Positions 40,398 to 48,838 of a stretch of 64,000 bases of DNA are shown here, piece by piece. The DNA comes from Lysobacterales bacterium (GTDB lineage: Bacteria; Pseudomonadota; Gammaproteobacteria; Xanthomonadales; Ahniellaceae), in assembly GCA_016703225.1 (NCBI GenBank), contig JADJCM010000002.1, forward strand, positions 558,001-622,000. Direction: 5' to 3'. The translations under genes and the position numbers were made by a program. Within the stretch, counting starts at the first letter, position 1, and every line of letters starts with the position of its first letter. Below the pieces are notes generated by a model. That model worked only from the letters and a program-made list of their open reading frames with translations, was not told the origin of the DNA and did not search any database.

Positions 40398-41402
40398 ATG
40401 ACCCACACCATTGCGGTGATCCGCGGCGACGGCATCGGCCCCGAAATCATGGACGCGACCTTGCGTGTCCTCGATGCACTGCAGTGCGGTTTCCAGTACG
40501 ACTTCGTCGATGCCGGCATGGTCGCGCTGGAGAAGCACGGCGAACTGCTGCCGGCGCCGACGCTGGAAGCAATCGCCCACCACCGCGTCGCGCTGAAGAG
40601 TCCGCTGACCACGCCGGTCGGCGAGGGCTTCAGTTCGATCAACGTCGAATTGCGCAAGCGCTTCGACCTGTACGCCAACGTGCGCCCTGCGATCAGTTTT
40701 CCGGGCACCAAGTCGCGCTACGAGAATATCGATCTGATCACCGTGCGCGAGAACACCGAAGGCGCCTACATCGGCGAGGGCCAGGCGTTGTCGGCTGACG
40801 GCCAGGTGGCGACGCTGACGCAAAAGGTCACGCGCCGTGGCTCCGAGCGGATCGTGCGCTACGCCTTCGATCTGGCGCGCACGGTCGGACGCAAAAAGGT
40901 CACGGTGGTGCACAAGGCCAACATCCTGAAGTCCACCTCTGGGCTGTTCCTGCGCGTCGCGCGCGAGGTCGCGGCCGAGTACACCGATCTCCAGATGAAC
41001 GAGATGATCGTCGACAATTGCTGCATGCAACTGGTGATGAACCCGCACCAGTTCGACGTGATCGTCACCACCAACCTGTTTGGCGACATCATCTCCGACC
41101 TGTGTGCCGGCTTGGTTGGCGGTCTCGGGCTCGCACCGGGTGCGAACATCGGTACCGACGCGGCGATCTTCGAAGCGGTGCACGGCTCGGCGCCGGACAT
41201 CGCCGGCAAGGGCGTCGCCAACCCGGTGGCGCTGCTGCTTGGAGCAGCGCAGATGCTCGATCATTTCGGCATGATCGAGAAGGCGACCCGGTTGCGCGCC
41301 GCGATTCGCCAGGCCATGGCTGCACGCGAGGGCGTGACCCCGGATCTCGGCGGAAGTGGCAGCACGTCGAGCTTTGCCGACGCGATCATTTCGCGCATCT
41401 GA
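40398..41402 (+). CDS. isocitrate dehydrogenase, NAD type
   Basis: A 334-residue beta-decarboxylating dehydrogenase of the TCA cycle, converting isocitrate to 2-oxoglutarate. IAVIRGDGIGPEIMDA is the N-terminal motif, YENIDLITVRENTEGAYIGEG the isocitrate-binding segment (Ser/Tyr/Arg/Asn pattern of IDH rather than isopropylmalate dehydrogenase), NLFGDIISDLCAGLVGGLGLAPGANIG the family signature, and VHGSAPDIAGKGVANP the adenine-binding end. The 334-residue length is that of the NAD-dependent, homodimeric enzymes of Xanthomonas, not the about 415-residue NADP enzyme. GATAAT followed by CGCGCCCC is at 40349. Confidence 0.92.
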   Translation: MTHTIAVIRGDGIGPEIMDATLRVLDALQCGFQYDFVDAGMVALEKHGELLPAPTLEAIAHHRVALKSPLTTPVGEGFSSINVELRKRFDLYANVRPAISFPGTKSRYENIDLITVRENTEGAYIGEGQALSADGQVATLTQKVTRRGSERIVRYAFDLARTVGRKKVTVVHKANILKSTSGLFLRVAREVAAEYTDLQMNEMIVDNCCMQLVMNPHQFDVIVTTNLFGDIISDLCAGLVGGLGLAPGANIGTDAAIFEAVHGSAPDIAGKGVANPVALLLGAAQMLDHFGMIEKATRLRAAIRQAMAAREGVTPDLGGSGSTSSFADAIISRI

Positions 41403-41536
41403 GCGGCGGTCCATCGCCTGTTGCGGGAGGGCAGTCGGTTTCCGCCGGACGAGTCATCGGAGAGTTGTTCAGTTCCTGTTGACCTGCTGTGGTTTTTTTG
41501 CGACGATGTCGCGCATCCGCAACAACGTGTCACCAA

Positions 41537-42643
41537 ATGAACCCTCGCCTGTCGACATTGCCTGTCCTGATCGCCTGCGGCCTATTGGCCGGGTCGATGG
41601 CTGCGCGTGCCGATGGCTGGAAGGAATACGCCCGCTCGGCGATGACGCCTGACTTCTCGTGGGCGCAAGGATCCGAAGCGGTCGTGCCCGATTCGCGCAT
41701 GGTGGTTGCGAGCGCCTTGTCGGAGACGGTGCGGGCCGAGTTCAACGCAGCGGTGTCTGGTGCGACCGTTGAATTGCAGTTGTCGCAGTCGCGCGGAAAT
41801 GACCTCGTCGCCAGCAATGTCGCGTCCTTGGGCATGTTCGACGAGAACGCCCCGGGTCTGGCGCAGCGCCTCGTCGGATTGCAGTTGTCGCACGAGTTTG
41901 ATGGCGGCGTGCGCGTTGGCGCGGGCGTCGTCGTGGCCGAGCAACAGTTCGCCTCGTTCGGTCTGGGCTCGCACCTGATCGATTCGGGTGAGCCGATGCA
42001 GATGATCGGAGCGGAGTCGGCCACTGCGGCGGGTGTGCGCTTGAATGCGGCGCAGATGCTGGGCGAACGGGTTTCGGTGCAGGCGGCGTTGCAGTCCAAG
42101 ATCGACATGCAGCCGTTCCAGTCCTACCGCGGCGTGTTCAGTGATCCGGGAGATTTCGATCTGCCGGCACGGGCCGAGGTCTCGGCACGCATCGCGCTGT
42201 CGCCGCGACTGGGACTTGCACTTGGCACTCAACGGGTGATGTACAGCGAGATCAATGCGTTCTCCAGTTATGCATTGCCGGAGCGCTTCTTGTCGCTGCT
42301 CGGTGACGGCACTTCGCCAGACTTCGCTTGGCGCGACCTGACCGTGTACGACGTGAGAATGGACTATTCGATCGGTCGCGCTTCGCGCATCGATTTCCGC
42401 TATTCGACGCAGCAGCAGCCCGAGCCAAGTTCGACGCTGCTGTACAACGCATTGAGCGACGAGTTCACCGACCGCAACTTCGCGCTCGGCGTCTCGCACC
42501 GGTTTGAGCGCGCTGGTGAACTGAGCGTCGCCGCCAGTCACGCGCCCATCGAGTACTTCCTCGGCAATTCCTCGGCCCTCGGCCGTGGCGATGCCGGTGG
42601 CGAACAGTTTGAGGTCGAAGCGCGCTGGCGCGTCGATTTCTGA
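41537..42643 (+). CDS. outer-membrane beta-barrel protein of unknown function
   Basis: A 368-residue protein. ATG 41537 gives a signal peptide MNPRLSTLPVLIACGLLAGSMAARA (cleavage after ARA). The mature part alternates polar/hydrophobic beta strands (ATVELQLSQSRGND, FDGGVRVGAGVVVAEQQF, ARAEVSARIALSPRLGLALGTQRVMY) and ends in EVEARWRVDF, the C-terminal Phe of outer-membrane barrels. The strand count is compatible with 12-14. I recognise no family. A TTGACC -35-like box lies at 41479. It is followed by a clear terminator. Confidence 0.8.
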   Translation: MNPRLSTLPVLIACGLLAGSMAARADGWKEYARSAMTPDFSWAQGSEAVVPDSRMVVASALSETVRAEFNAAVSGATVELQLSQSRGNDLVASNVASLGMFDENAPGLAQRLVGLQLSHEFDGGVRVGAGVVVAEQQFASFGLGSHLIDSGEPMQMIGAESATAAGVRLNAAQMLGERVSVQAALQSKIDMQPFQSYRGVFSDPGDFDLPARAEVSARIALSPRLGLALGTQRVMYSEINAFSSYALPERFLSLLGDGTSPDFAWRDLTVYDVRMDYSIGRASRIDFRYSTQQQPEPSSTLLYNALSDEFTDRNFALGVSHRFERAGELSVAASHAPIEYFLGNSSALGRGDAGGEQFEVEARWRVDF

Positions 42644-42669
42644 GGGCTTTACAGGGCTAAGAACTGCTT

Positions 42670-42697
42670 GGGGCTCCGATTGGAGCCCCTCTTTTTT
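42670..42697 (+). terminator. Rho-independent terminator after the outer-membrane protein gene
   Basis: Stem GGGGCTCC (42670-42677), loop GATT, GGAGCCCC (42682-42689), followed by TCTTTTTT. It starts 26 bases after the stop codon and stands just ahead of the convergent PhoH-type gene. Confidence 0.95.
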
Positions 42698-42704
42698 GGT
42701 GCCG

Positions 42705-44108
42705 TCACAGCGACTCGGAAGCGAAATCCGCGAGGCGTGAACGTTCGCCGCGGCGCAGGGTGATGTGCGCGCTGTGCGGCCAGTTCTTGAAGCGGTCGAC
42801 CGCGTAGGTGAGGCCGGATGTGGTTTCGGTCAGATAGGGCGTGTCGATCTGCTCGACGTTGCCCAGGCAGACCATCTTGGTTCCGGGGCCGGCGCGCGTG
42901 AGCAGGGTCTTCATCTGCTTCGGGCTCAGGTTCTGCGCCTCGTCGACGATGACGTAGCGGCTCAGGAAGGTGCGGCCGCGCATGAAGTTCATCGAGCGGA
43001 TCTTGATGCGTGAGGCGAGCAGGTCGTTGGTCGCGGCGCGGCCCCAGGAGCCACCCTCGGCCGGGTTGGCCAGCACTTCGAGATTGTCGGTCAGCGCGCC
43101 CATCCAGGGCGTCATCTTCTCTTCTTCGGTGCCGGGCAGGAAGCCGATGTCCTCGCCGACCGATACCGTCACGCGGGTCATGATGATCTCTCGATAGCGC
43201 TGCTGGTCCATGACTTGCGCAAGTCCTGCCGCGAGCGCCAACAGCGTCTTGCCGGTCCCTGCGGTGCCGAGCAGGGTGACGAAATCGACGTCCGGGTCCA
43301 TCAGTGCGTTGAGCGCGAAGTTCTGCTCGCGGTTGCGCGCATGGATGCCCCAGACCGAGTGGCTGCCGCCGGTGAAGTCGTCGAGGATCTGCAGCTTCGC
43401 GATGTTGTCGCGAATGCTGAGCACGCGGAACTCGGGTTCGTCCTCGCCGGCTAGGTAGAGACATTGATGGGGCGACCAGTCCTCGTTCTTGCGCATCTTC
43501 AATTCATAGAATGTGTGCCCTTTTTCCGACCACGAGCGCAGGTCCTTGGCGTGCTTGCTCCAGAAGTCGGCCGGCAGTTCCGTGTGCCCGGTGTAGAGCA
43601 GGCTGAAGTCATCGAGCGCGCGGTCATTCTCGTAGTCCTCCGCCGGCACGCCGAAAATCGACGCCTTGATCCGCAGGTTGATGTCCTTCGACACCAGCAC
43701 CACGTCGGTTTGCGGGTGCTGTTGATGCAGCGCCACGATCGCGGCCAGGATCTGGTTGTCGGGCATCACCTTCATGCGCGACTTCGCCGGATCGCCGGCG
43801 CTGGTCTGGAACAGCAGGCGGCCGATTTGCGACTCGCGCCGCAGGTTCAGGCCCTTGGGACGCACCAGTTTCAGGCCGCGTTCGATGCGTTCGGCGCCAT
43901 GCGCCTCGATCAGCTCGTTGATGAAGCGACTGACCTGGCGGGCATTGCGTGCGACTTCCGAGGTGCCCTTCTTGCCGTTGTCGAGTTCTTCCAGCACCGT
44001 CATCGGGATGAAGACATCGTGTTCCTCGAAGCGGAACAGGGCGGTGGGATCGTGCATCAGCACGTTGGTGTCGAGCACGTAGATGCGCTTGCGTTCGGAC
44101 ATCATCAT
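42705..44108 (-). CDS. PIN-PhoH ATPase (PhoH2-type)
   Basis: A 467-residue protein fusing an N-terminal PIN ribonuclease domain (VLDTNVLMHDP, FIPMTVLEELD, VVLVSKDINLR acidic residues) with a C-terminal PhoH ATPase: LLGTAGTGKTLLALAAGL (Walker A), EDIGFLPGTEEEKMTPWM, YVIVDEAQNLSPKQMKTLLTRAG (Walker B) and a sensor segment VCLGNVEQID. PhoH2 proteins unwind and cut RNA in other bacteria. Three tandem ATGs (44108, 44105, 44102) follow GAGGAGG; the second has the best spacing. It is convergent with the outer-membrane protein gene. Confidence 0.93.
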   Translation of the reverse strand: MMMSERKRIYVLDTNVLMHDPTALFRFEEHDVFIPMTVLEELDNGKKGTSEVARNARQVSRFINELIEAHGAERIERGLKLVRPKGLNLRRESQIGRLLFQTSAGDPAKSRMKVMPDNQILAAIVALHQQHPQTDVVLVSKDINLRIKASIFGVPAEDYENDRALDDFSLLYTGHTELPADFWSKHAKDLRSWSEKGHTFYELKMRKNEDWSPHQCLYLAGEDEPEFRVLSIRDNIAKLQILDDFTGGSHSVWGIHARNREQNFALNALMDPDVDFVTLLGTAGTGKTLLALAAGLAQVMDQQRYREIIMTRVTVSVGEDIGFLPGTEEEKMTPWMGALTDNLEVLANPAEGGSWGRAATNDLLASRIKIRSMNFMRGRTFLSRYVIVDEAQNLSPKQMKTLLTRAGPGTKMVCLGNVEQIDTPYLTETTSGLTYAVDRFKNWPHSAHITLRRGERSRLADFASESL

Positions 44109-44211
44109 GAAACCTCCTCGGCGATGGCGAGCAGATGCAGCGGGAAACACTCGGGTTGTCGGACACACCGCGATGCGGTGGCGGGGAATGGGCGGAGGCT
44201 CGGGTCCGCCA

Positions 44212-44760
44212 TCAGAACTTCATCGGGTCCATGATCGCGTCGAGGTTCTGCGCGTCGCAGAACTCGAGGAAATCGTCGCGCAGGGAGGCGATGTGGGTCT
44301 TGGCCGGAATGCCGATGGTGATCTGCGCCGAGAACATCTCGGCGCCGGTCTGCATCGCCCGGTAGCGGCTTGAGCTCAGGCTCTCGATGGAGATGGTATG
44401 GGCGATGAAGAACTCGGCAAGCTGGTGCAGGATGCCTGGCTTGTCGGCGGCAACGACTTCGACGACGTAGGGCAGCATGGCGTTCTGCGTGTCCTTCGCG
44501 GCGGTTCGTTGCAGGAGCAATCGGATGCCCTCTTCGCGCTCGATGCGCGGCACCGCGGTCTCGAACTTGGCGACGGCGTCCCATGAGCCAACCAGCAGCA
44601 GGTTGATGGCGACGTCGTCGCCGAGGGTCGACAATCGGGATTCGAGGAGATGGCAGCCGCTCTCGCCGACGCGACGGGTGAGGAGCAGCAGGGGCGATTT
44701 CTTCTGCGGGGCCACCGCAATGACGACCAGATAGTTTTCGTTCGATGTCGGTCGCGCCAC
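44212..44760 (-). CDS. gcvR: glycine cleavage system transcriptional repressor GcvR-like
   Basis: A 182-residue protein with two ACT domains: LVVIAVAPQKKSPLLLLTRRV...GCHLLESRLSTLGDDVAINLLLVG, then YVVEVVAADKPGILHQLAEFFIAHTISIESLSS. This is the GcvR layout (no DNA-binding domain), a co-regulator that binds glycine and antagonises GcvA. GTG 44760 is the start. It lies divergent from dapA, the same neighbourhood as in E. coli (gcvR-dapA-bamC). Confidence 0.9.
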   Translation of the reverse strand: MARPTSNENYLVVIAVAPQKKSPLLLLTRRVGESGCHLLESRLSTLGDDVAINLLLVGSWDAVAKFETAVPRIEREEGIRLLLQRTAAKDTQNAMLPYVVEVVAADKPGILHQLAEFFIAHTISIESLSSSRYRAMQTGAEMFSAQITIGIPAKTHIASLRDDFLEFCDAQNLDAIMDPMKF

Positions 44761-44854
44761 GGAGTGCTCGTGTGGGCTGAATGGATGGCTGCAGAATACT
44801 TGTCGCTCTCGGGACCCGCAAGTAACATGGCAGCGTTCCTGGTGAATCCCTCCG

Positions 44855-45760
44855 ATGCAACTTCACGGCAGCATTTGCGCGCTGGTCACGCCCTTCGACG
44901 CGCGCGAGCAGCTCGATTTCCCTGCGCTCGACCGATTGCTCGACTGGCATCTCGCGAGCGGCACGCATGGGCTTGTCCTCGCCGGGTCCACCGGCGAAGC
45001 GGCCTTGCTCGACGACGACGAGTATCGGGCGCTGATCGGTCATGCAGTCGCCCGCATCGGTGGGCGCATCCCGCTGATTGCCGGTGTGGGCTCGCCGAGC
45101 ACACGCAGGACGCTTGCGCTGACGCGCATCGCCGCGGATGCTGGCGCTGAAGCGGTGCTCGCGGTTACGCCCTACTACGTGCGCCCGCCGCAGCATGGGC
45201 TGCTCGCTCACTACCTGCATCTTGCGGTCGAGTCGCCGCTGCCGATCATCCTGTACAACGTGCCCGGGCGTACCGGCTGCGATCTGCAACCGGAAACCGT
45301 GGCCGCGCTGTGCGCACACCCGCGCATCATCGGGGTCAAGGAAGCATTGGCCGAGCCGGAACGCATGGCCGCGCTGCTCAAGCTGCAGTCGCCGGGTTTC
45401 GCCGTGCTTAGCGGCGACGACCCGACCGCGCTGGGTGCAATGCTCGCGGGAGCCCGCGGCACGATCTCGGTTGCGGCCAATGTCGGGCCGCGCTTGTTCG
45501 CGATCCTGTGCGAACGCGCCCTGTCGGCCAATGCGGCCACGCAGATGACCGCCGCGGCGCTGGATGCGCAGCTATCCGATCTGTACCGGGTGCTTGCTCT
45601 CGAGTCGAATCCGATTCCGGCGAAGTGGGCCCTGCATCGACTCGGATACCTGCAGCCGCTGCACCGCTTGCCGTTGACGCCGTTGTCGGCGCAGCACCAT
45701 GCCACGATTGATCAATGTCTCGCGACGCTCGCATCGCTCGATGCGAACCTCGTGAGTTGA
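44855..45760 (+). CDS. dapA: 4-hydroxy-tetrahydrodipicolinate synthase
   Basis: A 301-residue lysine/diaminopimelate enzyme condensing pyruvate with aspartate semialdehyde. The Schiff-base Lys is in GVKEALAEPERM (residue about 163), Tyr in IILYNVPGRTGCDLQPETV, and the GSTGEAALLDDDEYRALI segment holds the Thr-Thr/Ser phosphate-like contacts. AVLAVTPYYVRPPQHGLLAHY is a family motif. The start ATG 44855 precedes MQLHGSICALVTPF. A BamC-like gene follows 12 bases later, the usual order. Confidence 0.96.
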   Translation: MQLHGSICALVTPFDAREQLDFPALDRLLDWHLASGTHGLVLAGSTGEAALLDDDEYRALIGHAVARIGGRIPLIAGVGSPSTRRTLALTRIAADAGAEAVLAVTPYYVRPPQHGLLAHYLHLAVESPLPIILYNVPGRTGCDLQPETVAALCAHPRIIGVKEALAEPERMAALLKLQSPGFAVLSGDDPTALGAMLAGARGTISVAANVGPRLFAILCERALSANAATQMTAAALDAQLSDLYRVLALESNPIPAKWALHRLGYLQPLHRLPLTPLSAQHHATIDQCLATLASLDANLVS

Positions 45761-45772
45761 GGAGTACGTTCG

Positions 45773-46351
45773 ATGTCGAGTCCCAATGTTCGTTGGCTGC
45801 CGCTGATTCCGGCGCTGGTTTTTTTCTCTGGCTGCGGGCTGTTCGGCCGGGGCGGCTTACACGAGGCCTATCTCGATGCCGAGAATGGCAAGACGTTGCA
45901 GGTGCCGAATGCGCTCGATGCGCCGGATCGGCGCCAGTCGATGATGGTGCCAGATGCTGCGGGCGAGGCCGGCTCTGTGTCCGAAGCGCCACTCGCGGGC
46001 TTGCCGCTGGATGCGGACGATCCGCAGAGTCGGCTGAAGATGCGTATGCCGCCGGACGCCGCGTTCGCCAAGGTGGTCGAGGCCCTGACCCAGGCCAAGA
46101 TCGCGAAACTGGGGGAGGTGGATGCAACGGAACACCGCATCACGCTCGGCTTTGACGTCACCGAAGAGCGCAAACGCTGGTGGTGGAAGGACGGTACGCG
46201 GGTGAATACGATCCTGCGCGTTGCGCATGTGGTCGACGACCCGGTCGGCGCGCGCGTGATCATCGAGGAAGAGGACGATGGTCTGCGCATCGACGACGAA
46301 TACGCCCAGCGCGTGCTGTCGGCGCTGCGCGATCGCATCCAGTGGGAATGA
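45773..46351 (+). CDS. BamC-like outer-membrane lipoprotein
   Basis: A 192-residue lipoprotein with lipobox FFSGC (Cys21). The fragment GRGGLHEAYLDAENGKTLQVPNALDAPDRRQSMMVPD matches the unstructured N-terminal stretch of BamC that covers BamD, and the rest (MPPDAAFAKVVEALTQAKIAKLGEVDATEHRIT) resembles one of BamC's helix-grip domains. It is about half the E. coli BamC length (344), so only one grip domain is present, as in Xanthomonadales. Position after dapA is conserved. Confidence 0.85.
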   Translation: MSSPNVRWLPLIPALVFFSGCGLFGRGGLHEAYLDAENGKTLQVPNALDAPDRRQSMMVPDAAGEAGSVSEAPLAGLPLDADDPQSRLKMRMPPDAAFAKVVEALTQAKIAKLGEVDATEHRITLGFDVTEERKRWWWKDGTRVNTILRVAHVVDDPVGARVIIEEEDDGLRIDDEYAQRVLSALRDRIQWE

Positions 46352-46381
46352 GTGCTGCCGGCGCGGGAGTGCCGGCGGACT

Positions 46382-46705
46382 TCAGCGGATCAGATCTTTC
46401 AACTTGCCCTGCTGGCCGTCGAACGTGGCGGCCTCCGGCAGCGGTTCGCGACGCTGGGTGAGTACTGGCCACACCCGCGACAGCTCGGCATTGAGCGGCG
46501 TGAAGTGCTCCTGGCCGGCGGGCACATCATCTTCGGGAAAGATGGCTTTGGCCGGGCACTCGGGCTCGCACAGGGTGCAGTCGATGCACTCGTCCGGGTC
46601 GATCACCAGGAAGTTCGGGCCTTCATGAAAGCAATCGACCGGGCAGACTTCCACGCAGTCGGTGTACTTGCACTTGATGCAGTTCTCGGTGACGACAAAA
46701 GGCAT
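46382..46705 (-). CDS. fdxA: 7Fe ferredoxin FdxA
   Basis: A 107-residue [3Fe-4S][4Fe-4S] ferredoxin. First motif CIKCKYTDCVEVCP, with the extra Cys-x4-Cys spacing, second CIDCTLCEPECP; the C-terminal extension GQEHFTPLNAELSRVWPVLTQRR is typical of the Azotobacter FdI/FdxA group (about 107 residues). The start codon lies only 15 bases beyond the 3' end of tRNA-Glu on the same strand, with no separate promoter or obvious ribosome-binding site between, so the mRNA is probably made by tRNA processing. Confidence 0.95.
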   Translation of the reverse strand: MPFVVTENCIKCKYTDCVEVCPVDCFHEGPNFLVIDPDECIDCTLCEPECPAKAIFPEDDVPAGQEHFTPLNAELSRVWPVLTQRREPLPEAATFDGQQGKLKDLIR

Positions 46706-46720
46706 GGACTGGACCCGGTT

Positions 46721-46796
46721 GGTACTCCCAAGGGGAATCGAACCCCTGTTTTCGCCGTGAGAGGGCGACGTCCTGGACCGCTAGACGATGGGAGCG
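46721..46796 (-). tRNA. tRNA-Glu (anticodon CTC)
   Basis: On the minus strand: acceptor GCTCCCA/TGGGAGT, D-arm TCGTCTAGCGGTCCAGGA, anticodon stem CGCC/GGCG with loop CTCTCAC (CTC at its centre), T-arm AGGGGTTCGATTCCCCT and encoded CCA (46721-46723). The D-arm and anticodon-stem sequences are those of glutamate tRNAs. It is followed 15 bases later by fdxA. Confidence 0.95.
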
Positions 46797-46942
46797 CGGC
46801 TTGAGGCCACTTTGCGGAGCGCCGTAGTATAGCGGCGACCACACCGATCTCAAGGCTTCTTGGGCCATAATGCGCGGCGGCTCGCGGCCCCCTCGGCCCG
46901 CACACAATCTCAGCGGCTGCCGCCGGCAGTCATCAGGACACC

Positions 46943-48295
46943 ATGGATTTTCTCGAAACCTCCGATCCCGCGGACGTGCGCAAGCGCGTCGCTGCGCAAC
47001 TGCGCGTCGTCGCGCGCGCCGACCATTGCATCTCGCGCCAGTACATCAGCCCGAATGCGCTGCGCGTGCTGTACCGCCTGCGCGATGCCGGCTTCGATGC
47101 CGGTCTGGTAGGCGGCGCGGTACGCGACCTGCTGCTCGGCAACCGGCCCAAGGACTTCGACGTCGCAACCAACGCCACACCCGAGCAGGTGAAGGCGTTG
47201 TTTCGCAACTGTCGGCTGATCGGCCGGCGCTTCCGGTTGGCGCACGTGCACTACGGCGACGAGATCATCGAAGTATCGACGTTTCGCGGCATCAGCGACG
47301 ACGGGTCTGGCGACCGCGAAATGGTCGACGGCCGACTGACCCGCGACAACGTGTACGGCAGCATCGAGGAAGACGCGGTGCGCCGCGATTTCACCGTGAA
47401 CGCGTTGTACTACGCGATCGATGATTTCTCGGTGCGCGACTATGTCGGTGGCTTCGAGGATGTGCAGCGGCGCGTGTTGCGATTGATCGGCGATGTCGAA
47501 CGACGCTTCCGCGAAGACCCGGTGCGGACGCTGCGGGCGGTGCGCTTCGCGGCCAAGCTCGGATTCGTCGTTGCCGACGATGTTGCCGTCGGCATCCGCG
47601 AATATGGGCCGCTGCTGGTCGATGCGCCGCCGGCACGGCTGTTCGACGAGATGCTGAAACTGTTCCTGGCCGGGCATGCGCTGTCCGGTTTCCGCGAGAT
47701 GGAGCGCTACGGGTTGTTCGCGGTGCTGTTTCCGGAGTCATCGCTGGCAATCCACAAGGACCCGCGCGGGCGCGCTCTGATCGAAGCTGCCTTGGCCAGT
47801 ACCGATGCGCGCATCGCGCTCGGCAAGCCGGTGACGCCGGCGTTTCTGTTCGCGGCGCTGCTGTGGCCCGCAGTCGAGTACCGTGCGGCGGCTCTGGCCG
47901 AGCGCGGACACGGCGATGCCGAAATCGATGCCTCTGCGCAGATCGTCGCCGAGCAGGCACTGCGCATCGCGCTGCCGAAGCGGTTCTCGTTGCCGATGCA
48001 GGAAATCTGGGACCTGCAGCCGCGTTTCCTGAACAACCAGCGCAAGCGTGTGCAGCGCCTGCTCGCGCACCCGCGATTCCGCGCGGCCTTCGATTTTCTG
48101 TTGCTGCGCGCCAGCGCGCATGCCGAGTTGGCCGATTTGGCGGCGCGTTGGGAGCAGGCGCAGCGCGATGGTCCGGACGCGGTGCTGGCCGGGCTGCCGC
48201 CCGCGCCCGAGCGCGGAGCAGCAACCGACGCGCCGGCACGCAAGAAGCGTCGCCGCCGGCGCAAGCCGGGCGCGGCGGCAGCGGCTACGGAGTGA
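46943..48295 (+). CDS. pcnB: poly(A) polymerase I
   Basis: A 450-residue nucleotidyltransferase adding 3' poly(A) tails that promote RNA decay. VGGAVRDLLLGNRPKDFDVATNATPEQVK carries the GG...DxD metal site, RRDFTVNALYYAIDDFSVRDYVGG the RNA/nucleotide motif C, and DPVRTLRAVRFAAKLGF motif D. MEDIFLEP-like N-terminus is absent but the start MDFLETSDPADVRKRV is clear. The C-terminal tail is strongly basic (RKKRRRRRKPGAA), as in E. coli PcnB. CATAAT at 46865 precedes it. The stop overlaps folK by 4 bases. Confidence 0.95.
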   Translation: MDFLETSDPADVRKRVAAQLRVVARADHCISRQYISPNALRVLYRLRDAGFDAGLVGGAVRDLLLGNRPKDFDVATNATPEQVKALFRNCRLIGRRFRLAHVHYGDEIIEVSTFRGISDDGSGDREMVDGRLTRDNVYGSIEEDAVRRDFTVNALYYAIDDFSVRDYVGGFEDVQRRVLRLIGDVERRFREDPVRTLRAVRFAAKLGFVVADDVAVGIREYGPLLVDAPPARLFDEMLKLFLAGHALSGFREMERYGLFAVLFPESSLAIHKDPRGRALIEAALASTDARIALGKPVTPAFLFAALLWPAVEYRAAALAERGHGDAEIDASAQIVAEQALRIALPKRFSLPMQEIWDLQPRFLNNQRKRVQRLLAHPRFRAAFDFLLLRASAHAELADLAARWEQAQRDGPDAVLAGLPPAPERGAATDAPARKKRRRRRKPGAAAAATE

Positions 48296-48789
48296 GCAGC
48301 AACGACGTTGCACGCGCTTTCGTCGCGCTAGGTGCCAATCTTGACGATCCGGCCGCGCGCCTGCGCGAGGCCATGGCGAGATTGGACGAAGGCCCCTTGG
48401 GCCGCGTCGTCGCGCAGTCATCGCTGTATCGCTCGGCACCGGTGGGGAGGCTCGATCAACCGCATTTTGTCAATGCGCTGGTCGAGCTGCGGACCGCACT
48501 TTGTCCGCTCGCGTTGATGCGCAGCCTGCTCCAGCTCGAAGTGCTGCTGGGGCGCGTGCGCGGCGAGCGCAATGGTCCGCGTCGAATCGACCTCGACCTG
48601 GTGGCCTTCGATGCACGGGTTCTCGCCACGCCCGAGTTGCAGTTGCCGCACCCGCGCGCGCTGGAGCGCGCCTTCGTGATGCTGCCCTGGAGCGACATCG
48701 CACCCGACTTCCGCCCGTTCGGCGGCGACGAGGTGCGGGTGCTGGCATCGCGGCTGCTGCCCGCGGATATTCATCGACTCCACGCTTGA
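48292..48789 (+). CDS. folK: 2-amino-4-hydroxy-6-hydroxymethyldihydropteridine pyrophosphokinase
   Basis: A 165-residue HPPK of folate synthesis. GTG 48292 overlaps the pcnB stop. ARAFVALGANLDDPAARLREAM matches the N-terminal signature, QPHFVNALVELRT and LLGRVRGERNGPRRIDLDLVAF carry the ATP/Mg residues (the two Asp in IDLDL), and LPHPRALERAFVMLPWSDIAP the C-terminal one. Length is normal (about 160). Gene order pcnB-folK-panB-panC is the classic one. Confidence 0.95.
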   Translation: MSSNDVARAFVALGANLDDPAARLREAMARLDEGPLGRVVAQSSLYRSAPVGRLDQPHFVNALVELRTALCPLALMRSLLQLEVLLGRVRGERNGPRRIDLDLVAFDARVLATPELQLPHPRALERAFVMLPWSDIAPDFRPFGGDEVRVLASRLLPADIHRLHA

Positions 48790-48838
48790 GTCTGCGCGTC
48801 GGCTCTGCCGATAATCGCGGTCCCCGCAAGGAGCTGCC

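Noticed and set aside
42705..44234. Plus-strand frames opposite the PIN-PhoH gene
   Set aside because: No motif or ribosome-binding site is present. The minus strand carries the full PIN and PhoH signatures.
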